Assembly: GCA_934432595.1 (NCBI GenBank)
Contig: CAKRYR010000001.1
Location: 62,001-126,000, forward strand
Length of the DNA: 64,000 nucleotides
Direction: 5' to 3'
Origin: an uncultured Lachnospiraceae bacterium
GTDB taxonomy: Bacteria; Bacillota; Clostridia; Lachnospirales; Lachnospiraceae
The notes below the pieces were generated by a model, which worked only from the letters and a program-made list of their open reading frames with translations, ran no database searches and was not told where the DNA came from. The translations under genes and the position numbers were made by a program. Positions 28,373 through 37,646 of this stretch are shown here, one piece after another. Numbering within the stretch: position 1 is the first letter of the stretch; each line of letters opens with the position of its first letter.

Positions 28373-29185
28373 TTATTTTACCGTCTCTAATAATTCATAA
28401 ATATTCTTTTTTATAATTGGATGTTGTACCGTAGGTGCTATCTCACATAAAGGTCTTAGTACAAATTCCCTCAAATGCATTTCTTTATGCGGAATAGTTA
28501 AACTTTCTGTATTCATTACCACATCTTCATATAATATAATATCAATATCTAATGTACGTGGTCCCCAATGTACCGTCCTAACTCTTCCTAATTGATTTTC
28601 TATATCACTAGTAAGCTGTAATAATTCCTGTGGACTTCGTAATGTGGATATTTCAACCGCTGTATTAATAAAATTGTCTTGTTCAACATTTCCATATGGT
28701 TCTGTTTCAATAAATGATGCAACTTTCTCTACTCTAGTCAATGAATCTCTACCTAATCTATCTATTGCCTCATCTAAATAATATCTTTTATCACCCATAT
28801 TAGAACCTAAGCTAAGATACACTTTATGTCTACGTTCTGAGACTTGTACAGACACCATATCTAAAACCTGTCTTATAGGTGCAGATGGTTTCTTAACGGT
28901 AATCTCAACCTTATCTAATAATTCAAATTCTTCTAAAACCTTTCTTGCTAAATTATTCGCTAATGCCTCTATTAAATTATAAGACTTTTCAACAGTTACT
29001 TTTTCTAACAGATCACAAACCTTTGCATAATTAACCGTTTTATTAACATCATCATTAGTTTTAGCATCATTTAAATTACCAAATAACTTAGCAGATATAA
29101 TAAATTTTTGTCCTAATCTATTTTCCTCAGGTAGAACACCATGATTAGCATACACTACTAATCCTTCTATGTTAATAATATCCAT
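28373..29185 (-). CDS. folK: Bifunctional dihydroneopterin aldolase / HPPK (FolB-FolK fusion)
   Basis: 270 aa. Residues 1-118 are dihydroneopterin aldolase ('GVLPEENRLGQKFIIS' and 'VEITVKKPSAPIRQVLDMV'). Residues about 120-270 are 6-hydroxymethyl-dihydropterin pyrophosphokinase ('YLSLGSNMGDKRYYLDEAI', 'IENQLGRVRTVHWGPRTLD', 'DIDIILYEDV'). The fusion performs two consecutive steps before dihydropteroate synthase, whose gene lies directly upstream. Last gene of the folate operon. Confidence 0.95.
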   Translation of the reverse strand: MDIINIEGLVVYANHGVLPEENRLGQKFIISAKLFGNLNDAKTNDDVNKTVNYAKVCDLLEKVTVEKSYNLIEALANNLARKVLEEFELLDKVEITVKKPSAPIRQVLDMVSVQVSERRHKVYLSLGSNMGDKRYYLDEAIDRLGRDSLTRVEKVASFIETEPYGNVEQDNFINTAVEISTLRSPQELLQLTSDIENQLGRVRTVHWGPRTLDIDIILYEDVVMNTESLTIPHKEMHLREFVLRPLCEIAPTVQHPIIKKNIYELLETVK

Positions 29186-29293
29186 TGTAATCCTCCATTT
29201 CGAAGTTCACATTATTTTATATACCTTATTCTTCACTTATAATTATTTTATATACATTCCCCTTCTATATTTATTTTTATATATTACTCTTAT

Positions 29294-30124
29294 TTATTCT
29301 AAATCCATAATCGCTTTTGTCATTTTGATTGCTTGTAAATTCTCTTTAACATCATGAACACGTACAAACGCTGCACCTTTTTCCACTCCTATTACAGTTG
29401 TTGCAACTGTCCCTTCAACTCTATTATCCACTTCTTCTCCTGTTGCTAAACCTATCATAGATTTTCTTGATGTCCCTAATAATATCGGATAACCTAGCTT
29501 ATTTATTTTCTCCATATGTTTCATAACATATAAATTATTTTCGTAGGATTTGGCAAATCCTATACCTGGATCAAGCATAATCTTATCTTTTTCAATTCCA
29601 TATTTTAAAGCTTCATCCACTGATTTCTGTAATCTATCAATTACAATATTCATATTATTCTCTTCCATCTGTTTAGTATCATTATGCATTAAACAAACAG
29701 CTACACCATATTCTTTTGCATATTGAGCTAGCGTATTCTTACCATCAACGAAATTATCTTCATACAAAAGTCCCCATATATCATTTAGTAAATCTGCTCC
29801 AGCTTTAAATGCTTCTAAAGCTACACATGCTTTATATGTATCTATCGACACAATTACATCAAATTTCTCCTTAATTGCCTTAATTATTGGCACAATTCGT
29901 TCAATTTCTTCATTTTCTGATATTTGAATATGACCTGGTCTTGTTGACTCACCACCAACATCAATTACATCAGCACCTTCATTTATCATCTTCTCAACCT
30001 GTTCCATTGCTCTATCAAAATTATTAAACTTTCCTCCATCTGAAAAAGAATCTGGAGTTACATTTAAAATTCCCATTATATAAACATTATTTTTTACATC
30101 AAACTCTTTATTTCCTATTCTCAT
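29294..30124 (-). CDS. folP: Dihydropteroate synthase FolP
   Basis: 276 aa. DHPS signatures 'MGILNVTPDSFSDGGKF' (about 18-34) and 'DVIDVGGESTRPGH' (about 54-67) are intact, with 'DPGIGFAKSYENN' and the C-terminal 'VRVHDVKEN' motif. It joins p-aminobenzoate to hydroxymethyl-dihydropterin pyrophosphate and is the sulfonamide target. Between the HD gene and folB-folK on the same strand. Confidence 0.96.
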   Translation of the reverse strand: MRIGNKEFDVKNNVYIMGILNVTPDSFSDGGKFNNFDRAMEQVEKMINEGADVIDVGGESTRPGHIQISENEEIERIVPIIKAIKEKFDVIVSIDTYKACVALEAFKAGADLLNDIWGLLYEDNFVDGKNTLAQYAKEYGVAVCLMHNDTKQMEENNMNIVIDRLQKSVDEALKYGIEKDKIMLDPGIGFAKSYENNLYVMKHMEKINKLGYPILLGTSRKSMIGLATGEEVDNRVEGTVATTVIGVEKGAAFVRVHDVKENLQAIKMTKAIMDLE

Positions 30125-30203
30125 ATACCTTTCTCCATTCTATTGTTAACAATATTTATATATAAACAACTTGTCATAATTTCTTTATATACTCTCACTA
30201 AAT

Positions 30204-30680
30204 TTAATAACATATGCCTTGATTCTTTTTGCTATTACTCCATTTGCAAGTCTCAATTGCATTACAACAATAACATTTTCTGGATATTTTGTCAGCTGTA
30301 TATATTAACTGATTTAATTCATTATTATTTTTTTTATTTCTATGATTTAATATTGCATCTATAATTACTTTAGATTCTTTCCTAGTATATCCTGACTGCC
30401 TTAATATTACTTTTGCTATATCAGCACTAGCCTGATGATGATTTACACCATCTTGATATTCTTTATGTCGTCCAATATCATGTAACAATGCTACTGCATA
30501 TATTATATCCTTATCATAATTCATTCCTTTTTCTAGGTTCATTATATATGCAATCCTTGACACATCTAAAAAATGTTCAATATCATGTTTACAATATATT
30601 CTATTCTTTTCATCTTCACCTATATATACAAGTTCCCTTCTATAAATAGACGAATTATAAATTTTATTAATCCTATCCAT
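30204..30680 (-). CDS. HD-domain phosphohydrolase in fol operon
   Basis: 158 aa. Metal-binding HD residues are visible: 'HDIEHFLDVSRIA' (about 33), 'LLHDIGRHKEYQDG' (about 66) and 'NHHQASADIA'. Small HD proteins recur inside clostridial fol operons and are thought to act on a pterin or nucleotide intermediate, but no activity is assigned. The MITE-like element lies immediately upstream, between this gene and folE. Confidence 0.85.
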   Translation of the reverse strand: MDRINKIYNSSIYRRELVYIGEDEKNRIYCKHDIEHFLDVSRIAYIMNLEKGMNYDKDIIYAVALLHDIGRHKEYQDGVNHHQASADIAKVILRQSGYTRKESKVIIDAILNHRNKKNNNELNQLIYTADKISRKCYCCNAIETCKWSNSKKNQGICY

Positions 30681-30703
30681 ATAACCTCCAACTTATATTT
30701 TTC

Positions 30704-31076
30704 TATTCTAGGGACGACTTTCATTTTTAGGGTTAAAGTGACGATTTGAATATTTATATTAGTTGTTGTTATAAGTTACGATATAAAAATTATATAGTTA
30801 TTCATTTTCGTGGACGCTCTCGCTTCGTTGCTTAGCCTAGCAGTTCTAAGTTCGTGCTGCGATTGCCATCTTGCACTCACTAAGAGCTGAGGCACGCAAA
30901 TACCACTCAAATTGAATACTATATATTTTTTCTATCTGTATATTGACAAATTACTAATATAAATATTCAAATCTGTTTACTAAAGTTTAAAATGAATAAT
31001 AATATATAAATTTCTACCGTCACTCTTAAAGACACCTTAAATAGAAAATACTTTATTCAAAATCGTCCCTAGAATA
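30704..31076. repeat. MITE-like inverted-repeat element inside fol operon
   Basis: About 373 bp bounded by 14-bp perfect terminal inverted repeats TATTCTAGGGACGA (30704-30717) and its complement (31063-31076). A second inverted pair (ATTTGAATATTTATATTAGT near 30745 and its complement near 30957) and a third (ATATAGTTATTCA near 30793, and its partner near 30920) are nested inside, so the whole element can fold into one long hairpin. No coding sequence longer than a few codons. The same end motif recurs at 34503. It fills most of the folE-HD gap, which has no other evident feature. Confidence 0.75.
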
Positions 31077-31101
31077 CAAAAACTTTCCTACAAATTTAAA
31101 C

Positions 31102-31683
31102 CTACTTGACTAGCATGAAAAATTTATTTTGTAAATCTTTATTTTGTAAAAGGATTCCCCTAGTTGCGTAAGATACAGTTTTGGTGCCAGGTTTCTTGAT
31201 ACCTCTCATTGTCATACACATGTGTTCCGCTTCAATCATAACAATAACACCCTCAGCATCTAATTCTCTCATAATTGCATCTGCTATATCTGCTGTCATT
31301 TGTTCTTGAATCTGTGGACGTTTAGCATATACTTCAACCGTTCTAGCAAGTTTACTAAGTCCAACTACCTTTCCATTAGGAACATAGCCTATATGTGCCT
31401 TTCCATAGAATGGTACAATATGATGTTCGCATACTGAATAAAAGGTAATATCTTTTTCAATTACCATTTCATTATTACTAGCATTAAATGTCTTAGATAA
31501 ATATTTTGCGGCATCATCATGAAGTCCTGCAAATATTTCCTCACACATATTACTTATTCTCTTAGGCGTATCAACTAGTCCTTCTCTGTTAACGTCTTCG
31601 CCTATTCCTTCAAGAAATAATCTTACTGCTTGCTCTATTTTTTCTTTATCCATATTTCCTTTTTTAACTATCTTATCATCCAT
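31102..31683 (-). CDS. folE: GTP cyclohydrolase I FolE
   Basis: 193 aa from ATG 31683, with GAGG 6 nt upstream; an ORF extension to 31737 lacks a binding site. The zinc/catalytic motif 'YSVCEHHIVPFYGKAHIGY' (about 85-103) and 'EVYAKRPQIQEQMT' are intact, with 'CMTMRGIKKPG' near the C-terminus supplying the third zinc ligand. It opens GTP to dihydroneopterin triphosphate at the start of folate synthesis. Follows folC. Confidence 0.95.
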   Translation of the reverse strand: MDDKIVKKGNMDKEKIEQAVRLFLEGIGEDVNREGLVDTPKRISNMCEEIFAGLHDDAAKYLSKTFNASNNEMVIEKDITFYSVCEHHIVPFYGKAHIGYVPNGKVVGLSKLARTVEVYAKRPQIQEQMTADIADAIMRELDAEGVIVMIEAEHMCMTMRGIKKPGTKTVSYATRGILLQNKDLQNKFFMLVK

Positions 31684-31812
31684 ATTATTCCTCATTTCTA
31701 AGCTATATATTGCAAAGGATTCAAAACAAGTATACACTTTGCATCTGTCATCAAAACTATTTTCTTTTGCTCAAAAGCAAATAGCCATATTTCTAGACAA
31801 ACTGTATCTAAT

Positions 31813-33087
31813 TTAAACTACTTCATATAGATTTCGCATAAATGATAATGACCCTGCACACACAATTATATCATTATCTTCACATTTTTCTTTTGCCTTA
31901 CTTAGAGCCTCTTCCAAACTTCGTATCTTATATATATTTCCCATCTCATCACATTTTAGACTCCTTGAATTATCAGTTTCAAATCCAATTATCATTTTAG
32001 ATTCTTTTGCCATCATTTCAAGCATTTTTTTATATTCTTTATCTCTAAAAATACTTGTTACAAATATTACTTTTCTGTCCTTAAAATAAATGTCTAATGA
32101 CTCTAATAACAACTTCATTCCTGCTACATTATGTGCACCATCTGCGATAATATAAGGTTGTCTACTTATTGCGTCAAATCTCCCTTTAAGATGCATGTTT
32201 AGTAGTCCTTCTTTTACCTTTTCTTCATTTATATTATACCCTATATTTTGCAATACATTTATAACTTCAATTGCAAGTATTGCATTTTCAATTTGATATT
32301 TTCCATTCTGTCTTATCATATATTGTTTGTTCTTATATTCAAATATATTATTATCTATATTAAATTCTACTTTATTATTATTTAAATCAATTATTTTATC
32401 TGCTATATACAAATTGGCATTTTTTTCATTACATACTTCTTGAATTAATGGCTTTCCATCTTTATATATATTATAATTATCTATTGTAGTAACCACATTT
32501 CCATTGTTTGTTATAATGCCATATTTATTTATCGCAATTTCTTGCAATGTGTTACCAAGCATATTCATATGATCCATACTTATAGGAGTAATCACATCAC
32601 ATAAAGTATTATCAAACACATTAGTTGCATCTAATGTTCCACCCATTCCAGTTTCTATAATTACAATATCACATTTCTTTTCTTTAAAATATAACAAGCT
32701 TATTGCCACTTGCACTTCAAACCCAGATGGTTTACCTTGAAGTTTTATTTGTGTAAGATAATTTGTTTTATCTTGTAAATAATCTAGTGGTATATTTTCT
32801 AGTATATAATCATCTTTATAATACATTATCTGTGCAAATTCATTTTCTTCAAATACAGCTGGTGAACTAAGTCTTCCGACCTTATATCCTGCACTCGCAA
32901 AAATACATAACAAATAAGCTCCTACCGAGCCTTTTCCATTTGTTCCTGCAATATGAATTGCTTTTAATTCCTTATGGGGATTACCAAATGATTCTAATAA
33001 CTCATATATATTATCTAACCCAAACTTTATTCCTTTTGAATCATGTCTATCTACATAATCTATTTTTTCAATCTGATTATCTTCCAT
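31813..33087 (-). CDS. folC: Folylpolyglutamate synthase / dihydrofolate synthase FolC
   Basis: 424 aa. Mur-ligase P-loop 'HIAGTNGKGSVGAYL' near residues 45-59, 'VIIETGMGGTLDATNVF' near 145 and 'ADGAHNVAGMKLL' near 318 are the family hallmarks. It adds glutamate to dihydropteroate and folates. First gene of the fol operon; a hairpin lies between aspS and this gene. Confidence 0.95.
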   Translation of the reverse strand: MEDNQIEKIDYVDRHDSKGIKFGLDNIYELLESFGNPHKELKAIHIAGTNGKGSVGAYLLCIFASAGYKVGRLSSPAVFEENEFAQIMYYKDDYILENIPLDYLQDKTNYLTQIKLQGKPSGFEVQVAISLLYFKEKKCDIVIIETGMGGTLDATNVFDNTLCDVITPISMDHMNMLGNTLQEIAINKYGIITNNGNVVTTIDNYNIYKDGKPLIQEVCNEKNANLYIADKIIDLNNNKVEFNIDNNIFEYKNKQYMIRQNGKYQIENAILAIEVINVLQNIGYNINEEKVKEGLLNMHLKGRFDAISRQPYIIADGAHNVAGMKLLLESLDIYFKDRKVIFVTSIFRDKEYKKMLEMMAKESKMIIGFETDNSRSLKCDEMGNIYKIRSLEEALSKAKEKCEDNDIIVCAGSLSFMRNLYEVV

Positions 33088-33095
33088 TATAACAA

Positions 33096-33132
33096 AACCC
33101 CTTTGCGTAAAACATTGTACTACAAAGGGGTT
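33096..33132 (-). terminator. Terminator/attenuator between aspS and folC
   Basis: AACCCCTTTG / CAAAGGGGTT (33096-33105 with 33123-33132), followed on the - strand by TTTTGTTAT. It lies 9 bp upstream of the folC ATG, so readthrough would control the fol operon. Confidence 0.7.
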
Positions 33133-33153
33133 ATAAATATCAAGTATTATTAT

Positions 33154-34479
33154 CTATGGTTCAAGTCTATTAGGTCCTCTGAATAAGAACATTGACTCTT
33201 TAATATGAAGATTAAATAATAGCATTGTAAGTCTGTCTATTCCTATACCAAATCCGCCATGTGGTGGGCATCCATATTTAAAGAATTCAAGGTAGAATTT
33301 AACATCTTCTCCTAATCCTTTTTCTTCTGCTTGAGCTTTTAAAATATCATATCTATGCTCTCTTTGTGCTCCTGTTGTAATCTCAACACCACGCCAAATT
33401 AAGTCATATCCCATTGGCACTCCATCTTTTCTCATATGATAGAATGCACGTTTTTCTGCTGAGAAATCAGTTACAAATAAGAACTCATGACCGTATTTTT
33501 TCTTAACCCATTCTTCAGTCATTCTCTCAGCATCTGTTGTTAAGTCTCCCTTTTCTTCATCAGGAACTGTATATCCATATTCTTTCTCAAGTTCTGCATA
33601 TAAATCTGCAAGTTTAATTCTTGGGAATGGCACTGTTGGAACAACTACTTCAACACCAAATGCTTCTTTTATAGCATCACCATATTGTTCTTTAACTGCT
33701 GTTAATCCTCTAACAAGTAATTGTTCTTCCATCTTCATTACATCTTCATATGATTCAATATAACTAAATTCTAAATCAAAGCCTGTAAATTCTGTTGTAT
33801 GCTTATTAGTATATGATTTTTCTGCTCTAAATACTGGTCCAACTTCAAATATTTTCTCAAATCCACTTGCCATAGCCATTTGTTTATAGAACTGTGGACT
33901 CTGTGCAAGATATGCATCTGTATCAAAGTATTTTACCTTAAATACATCTGAACCGCTTTCACTTGCTGCACCAATTAGCTTTGGTGTATGAATTTCTATA
34001 AAATTCTCTTCTATTAAGAATTGTCTCATTGCATTTACTAAACAAGTTTGAGCCTTAAACATTAATTGGTTCTCATCTGTTCTTAAATCTATCCATCTAT
34101 AATCTAGTCTTTGATCTATACTTGAACGCTCAACTGCTTTCTTTTTCTTTGTTGCAGGTATTTCTTTACGAGCTATTGGTAGTGCGTCTGCTACTGTCTC
34201 AACAACTAATTCATCTGGTATCATCTCCATACCATTTAATTTAACGTATTCATTTTCTACAACTGTACCTATAATCGTTACAACAGAATCTGGTGTAACT
34301 TTTGATACTTCTTCTGCTGCCTTTGGCATTTTTTCTTTTTCAATTGTTACTTGTAGTTTACCTGTGATGTCTTTAACTACCATAAATGCCATGTTCTTTC
34401 CATCTCTTATGTTTTCTACAAATCCTTGAACTTTAACACTTGTTCCAGCCTTAATCTGACTTATTTGTGTTCTTTCCAT
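33154..34479 (-). CDS. aspS: Archaeal-type aspartyl-tRNA synthetase
   Basis: 441 aa, much shorter than the usual bacterial AspRS (about 590 aa) and without the GAD insertion domain. N-terminal OB anticodon-binding domain about 1-100. Class II motif 2 is 'FEVGPVFRAEKSYTNKH' and motif 3 'GFGIGIDRLTMLL'. The architecture is that of archaeal/eukaryotic and clostridial AspRS enzymes, many of which are non-discriminating and also charge tRNA-Asn for GatCAB; that specificity is not proven here. The leader contains a palindromic repeat element. Confidence 0.92.
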   Translation of the reverse strand: MERTQISQIKAGTSVKVQGFVENIRDGKNMAFMVVKDITGKLQVTIEKEKMPKAAEEVSKVTPDSVVTIIGTVVENEYVKLNGMEMIPDELVVETVADALPIARKEIPATKKKKAVERSSIDQRLDYRWIDLRTDENQLMFKAQTCLVNAMRQFLIEENFIEIHTPKLIGAASESGSDVFKVKYFDTDAYLAQSPQFYKQMAMASGFEKIFEVGPVFRAEKSYTNKHTTEFTGFDLEFSYIESYEDVMKMEEQLLVRGLTAVKEQYGDAIKEAFGVEVVVPTVPFPRIKLADLYAELEKEYGYTVPDEEKGDLTTDAERMTEEWVKKKYGHEFLFVTDFSAEKRAFYHMRKDGVPMGYDLIWRGVEITTGAQREHRYDILKAQAEEKGLGEDVKFYLEFFKYGCPPHGGFGIGIDRLTMLLFNLHIKESMFLFRGPNRLEP

Positions 34480-34502
34480 AACTTCTCTTTTTCCTCCTAA
34501 TC

Positions 34503-34615
34503 TATTCTAGGGACGACTCTTATATGTGTTTTTTATTCTAGAGACGACGTTAAAATATATATTTTAACGTCTGTCTACTACAATCTTATGAAAAAATACA
34601 TAAAAGAGTCTCTCC
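34503..34615. repeat. Palindromic element related to the fol-operon MITE
   Basis: Begins with the same 14-bp TATTCTAGGGACGA as the element at 30704. It ends with an imperfect inverted copy (AAAAAATACATAAAAGAGTC near 34591-34610, pairing with GACTCTTATATGTGTTTTTT). A second ATTCTAGAGACGAC and a 26-bp perfect palindrome (34546-34571) lie inside. The element sits in the aspS 5' leader. The remaining 34616-34730 stretch shows nothing. Confidence 0.65.
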
Positions 34616-34730
34616 ACTGTAATTTAAAATTCAATCCTTTTTTAATTAAGATAATAATTATTTATTATGTATAATTAAAATCCACGATTATAAGTATATT
34701 GTATTATTAGTCAACATGCAAGCTGTAAAT

Positions 34731-35594
34731 TTAAAACAACGTCATCTGTTCATATTTCTCCGGAAATTCATTTAAGTATTCAAAACACTTATTTATATCA
34801 CACATTATACTATTTTCTTTACATTTTGTTTTTAATAATCTCATTAATTCTCTTTGATTATCACTACTAATTTCATACGCATATCCATATTTTTTATGGA
34901 ATTTATATCTTAATCCTGGGAAGTATTTATCTAATGCATCATAGAAATATTCCCTATCTCCTTCACGAAGTGTAACTCCCATTCCAAAGCATATTATTCC
35001 TCGTACTTTTGATTCTATACAATAATTCAATATTCCTTCTATATTTTCTCGAGTATCATTAATCATTGGTAATATTGGTGATAACCAAACTATAGTTGGT
35101 ATTCCATTATCACGAAGTATCTTTAATGTTTCTACTCTTTCTTTTGTTGTAGATACATTAGGTTCTATCTTCTTGCATAACTGTTCATCATATGTAGTAA
35201 GTGTCATTTGAACAACACATTTTGATTCTTTATTTATACTTTTTAATAAGTCCAGGTCTCTTAATATTTGATTAGACTTTGTATGTATAGTTGCTCCAAA
35301 TCCATATCTATCTATTATCTCTAAACATTTTCTAGTTAGTTTTAATTCTTCTTCACAATGCATATATGGATCACACATTGCGCCTGTTCCTATCATACAT
35401 TTCTTCTTTTTTGATCTAAGGGCTATTTCTAAAAGCTCTGGTGCATTTTGCTTAACTTCAATATCTTCAAAATCATGTGTCATTCCATAGCATGTACTTC
35501 TACTATCACAATAAATACAACCATGAGTACATCCTCTATATATGTTCATACCATTTTTAGCTGATAATATTCCTTTTGCATTAACAAAATGCAC
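34731..35594 (-). CDS. Radical SAM protein of the SPL/Rv2578c type
   Basis: 287 aa. The [4Fe-4S] motif CxxxCxxC is 'CTHGCIYC' at about 22-29, preceded by the family-typical 'NIYRGC'. 'MIGTGAMCDPYMHCEEEL' near 70-85 and 'HTKSNQILRDLDLL' near 104 are also typical of this spore-photoproduct-lyase-like group. The substrate is unknown. Upstream of it lies the ArsC-like gene. Confidence 0.85.
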   Translation of the reverse strand: MHFVNAKGILSAKNGMNIYRGCTHGCIYCDSRSTCYGMTHDFEDIEVKQNAPELLEIALRSKKKKCMIGTGAMCDPYMHCEEELKLTRKCLEIIDRYGFGATIHTKSNQILRDLDLLKSINKESKCVVQMTLTTYDEQLCKKIEPNVSTTKERVETLKILRDNGIPTIVWLSPILPMINDTRENIEGILNYCIESKVRGIICFGMGVTLREGDREYFYDALDKYFPGLRYKFHKKYGYAYEISSDNQRELMRLLKTKCKENSIMCDINKCFEYLNEFPEKYEQMTLF

Positions 35595-35649
35595 ATTTAT
35601 TCCTCCTCATATAATCAAATCCTATATCCAATATAATTTGTTCTATATG

Positions 35650-35991
35650 CTAATTCCAGTTTTTCCATACATCTGGTTGATAGCCAACTGTTGCTTGCTT
35701 TCCATTTCTAACTACAGGAGTTTTTAATATCTGTTGATTTTCTAATATTTTATCTTCCTTTTCATCTGCTGAAATATATTTTACTAATGCAAGAGCATCT
35801 TGGTCTTTTGTCTTCTCATCCAATAAGTTATCTATTCCACCAACTGCTTGACAGACACTTCTAAGCTCTCCTTTACTCATTCCTTTTTCTTTCATATCTA
35901 TAAATTGAAGCTGTATTCCACGTTCTTTAAAAAATCGCTGTGCCTTCTTTGTATCATTACACTTCTTTGTTCCAAATATCTGTATATTCAT
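35650..35991 (-). CDS. ArsC/Spx-family (arsenate reductase-like) protein
   Basis: 113 aa with a thioredoxin-like fold. 'IFGTKKCNDTKKAQRFF' carries a single Cys in the position of the ArsC active site. The C-terminal 'LKTPVVRNGKQATVGYQPD' matches the glutaredoxin-linked ArsC/YffB family. No other ars genes are near, so general thiol chemistry or an Spx-like role is equally possible. Confidence 0.8.
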   Translation of the reverse strand: MNIQIFGTKKCNDTKKAQRFFKERGIQLQFIDMKEKGMSKGELRSVCQAVGGIDNLLDEKTKDQDALALVKYISADEKEDKILENQQILKTPVVRNGKQATVGYQPDVWKNWN

Positions 35992-36031
35992 TTTCTCACC
36001 TCATTTCTAGCTAATTCATAACAAATACTCT

Positions 36032-36346
36032 CTATTCCCTCTCAATAAGAATCTCAAAGTTCTCCGGCAAATTATTTATTCTTTCCTTAATATAATTTTC
36101 CCTTGGAAATGGGTCTTTATCTCCAAAGCACCCACCACCAATTATAAGTCCATCCACTTCTGAAATTTCTATATCTTTTAATTGCTTATCTACTTTATAT
36201 GTTAATCCAGACTTTCCAGTAATAAAACTTCCATCATATGATACGGTTATTACATCCATACCTGCATCTGCTTTAAGTAAATGTGTCAAAAATGTTATCT
36301 CATAATCTGTTATACCATCAAATACAAATACTACAATCTTTCCCAT
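36032..36346 (-). pseudogene. DJ-1/PfpI family protein, C-terminal half missing
   Basis: The readable part from 'MGKIVVFVFDGITDYE' has the Rossmann-like N-terminus of DJ-1/PfpI proteins through 'EVDGLIIGGGCFGDKD'. It stops at about 104 residues, before the nucleophile elbow Cys that these roughly 190-aa proteins need. No continuation was found before the ArsC-like gene. An in-frame ATG at 36394 overlaps the DUF1294 gene and is unlikely to be the start. Confidence 0.65.
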
Positions 36347-36377
36347 AATATCACATCTCGGTACATTTATAAATCTT

Positions 36378-36662
36378 CTAAATTTTATATCCAATATAAA
36401 TTACACTTGCAAGTTCTAAAATCATAATAAATGGTACACTTATATAAAACTTAGGCTTTCTCACTTTATGATGAAATACAATCATTCCCAACAAAGCACC
36501 CACCACACCAAATACTGCTGCACCGATTAATGTTGCTTCTGATATTCTCCATTTATGATGTATAGCTTTCCATTTATCTATACCATACATCGCAAATACC
36601 ACTAAATTTATAAGCAAAAATAATATAATATAAGTCTTATTATCATTAAACCATTCTGTCAT
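36378..36662 (-). CDS. DUF1294 membrane protein
   Basis: 94 aa with three to four helices. The family pattern 'MYGIDKWKAIHHKWRISE' followed by 'GAAVFGVVGALLGMIVFHHK' and 'RKPKFYISVP' is clear. Function unknown; often next to nucleic-acid-binding genes elsewhere. Confidence 0.85.
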   Translation of the reverse strand: MTEWFNDNKTYIILFLLINLVVFAMYGIDKWKAIHHKWRISEATLIGAAVFGVVGALLGMIVFHHKVRKPKFYISVPFIMILELASVIYIGYKI

Positions 36663-36688
36663 TCTCTTTAACCTCCAAAATATTTAAA

Positions 36689-37198
36689 TTAAAGTTTTCT
36701 TGAATACATCACTTCGACTGAATCTTTAAACATTTTCTTGTTATCACTCTTAATAAATCCATGTTTTTCATAAAATCTTCTGGCTCTCAAATTTTCTTCA
36801 AATACCCATAACATTACATTCTCATAACCAGCTTCTTTTATTTCCTTTAATACATAATCCATCATTAAGGAACCATAACCTTTTCCCCAGTTATTTTGTA
36901 GACTATGAATGCATATTATCTCTGCATATTCTGGCATATTCTCTTCTCTTGTTTTGTCCCAATATGCTATGCAATGTGGGTTGTCATCAATTGATAAAAT
37001 TGAACCATTTCCTACACCACTTTTTAATAAATATCCATACCTTTCTTCAGCCTTATTTATATCTGCATACTTTTTCATATCTTCTTTAGATATAATATCT
37101 GCAAACGCTTTTTTCCAAGACTCTGTCTGAATATATGCTAATATTTTCTCATCTCCAATTTGTACTTTTCTTATCTGTATATTATCTACTAAATCCAT
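36689..37198 (-). CDS. GNAT family N-acetyltransferase
   Basis: 169 aa. Acetyl-CoA-binding motif A is 'NNWGKGYGSLMMDYVLKE' at about 101-118 and motif B is 'LRARRFYEKHGFIK' at about 136-149. Substrate unknown. First of a long series of GNAT genes on this strand. Confidence 0.85.
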   Translation of the reverse strand: MDLVDNIQIRKVQIGDEKILAYIQTESWKKAFADIISKEDMKKYADINKAEERYGYLLKSGVGNGSILSIDDNPHCIAYWDKTREENMPEYAEIICIHSLQNNWGKGYGSLMMDYVLKEIKEAGYENVMLWVFEENLRARRFYEKHGFIKSDNKKMFKDSVEVMYSRKL

Positions 37199-37247
37199 TA
37201 ACCTTCTCTCCTTAAACCGTTAAATTCCACAACGCATTTATCATAAA

Positions 37248-37412
37248 TTATAATTCTTTTCTCATTTCCACAAGTATATAATCTCCGGCATCTGTTTCTT
37301 TTCCTGTCTTTTTAAATCCATTATTTGTCCAAAATCTATATGCTTCTACATTATCCTTAATACATCCAAGCATTACTGCATGAAATGCAACATATGTTTT
37401 ATTTGATAACAT
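37248..37412 (-). pseudogene. C-terminal fragment of a GNAT acetyltransferase
   Basis: A 54-codon frame ends with the typical GNAT C-terminus ('NVEAYRFWTNNGFKKTGKE' then 'DYILVEMRKEL'). No acetyl-CoA-binding motif A and no ribosome binding site precede it. Decayed remnant of another island gene. Confidence 0.6.
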
Positions 37413-37446
37413 AATATACTTTTAGTAACATGAAAAATAGTATTAT

Positions 37447-37469
37447 AACAAAGAGTCGCTTGTGACTCT
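37447..37469 (-). terminator. Hairpin related to the 9699 terminator
   Basis: AGAGTC / GACTCT stem inside a sequence sharing AACAAAGAGTCGCTTG with the terminator at 9699-9726. On the - strand it is followed by TTGTTAT. The rest of 37413-37646 shows no gene. Confidence 0.4.
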
Positions 37470-37646
37470 AAAAATATAAACTTACATAATGCAAAATTAT
37501 ACCTACATCAAAATGTAAATCTTTACAATACTATAATTAATATATTTCATGCTTTTAAAAGTAAACTATGCTATCATCGTCTCACCTCTTTCATCAATCT
37601 GTCACTTGTATATATTGTACAACTTGTCAATGTTAAAAAATGGTAA

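Noticed and set aside
34480..34730. T-box or other riboswitch upstream of aspS
   Set aside because: No T-box bulge or specifier arrangement seen; the structure is accounted for by the palindromic element.
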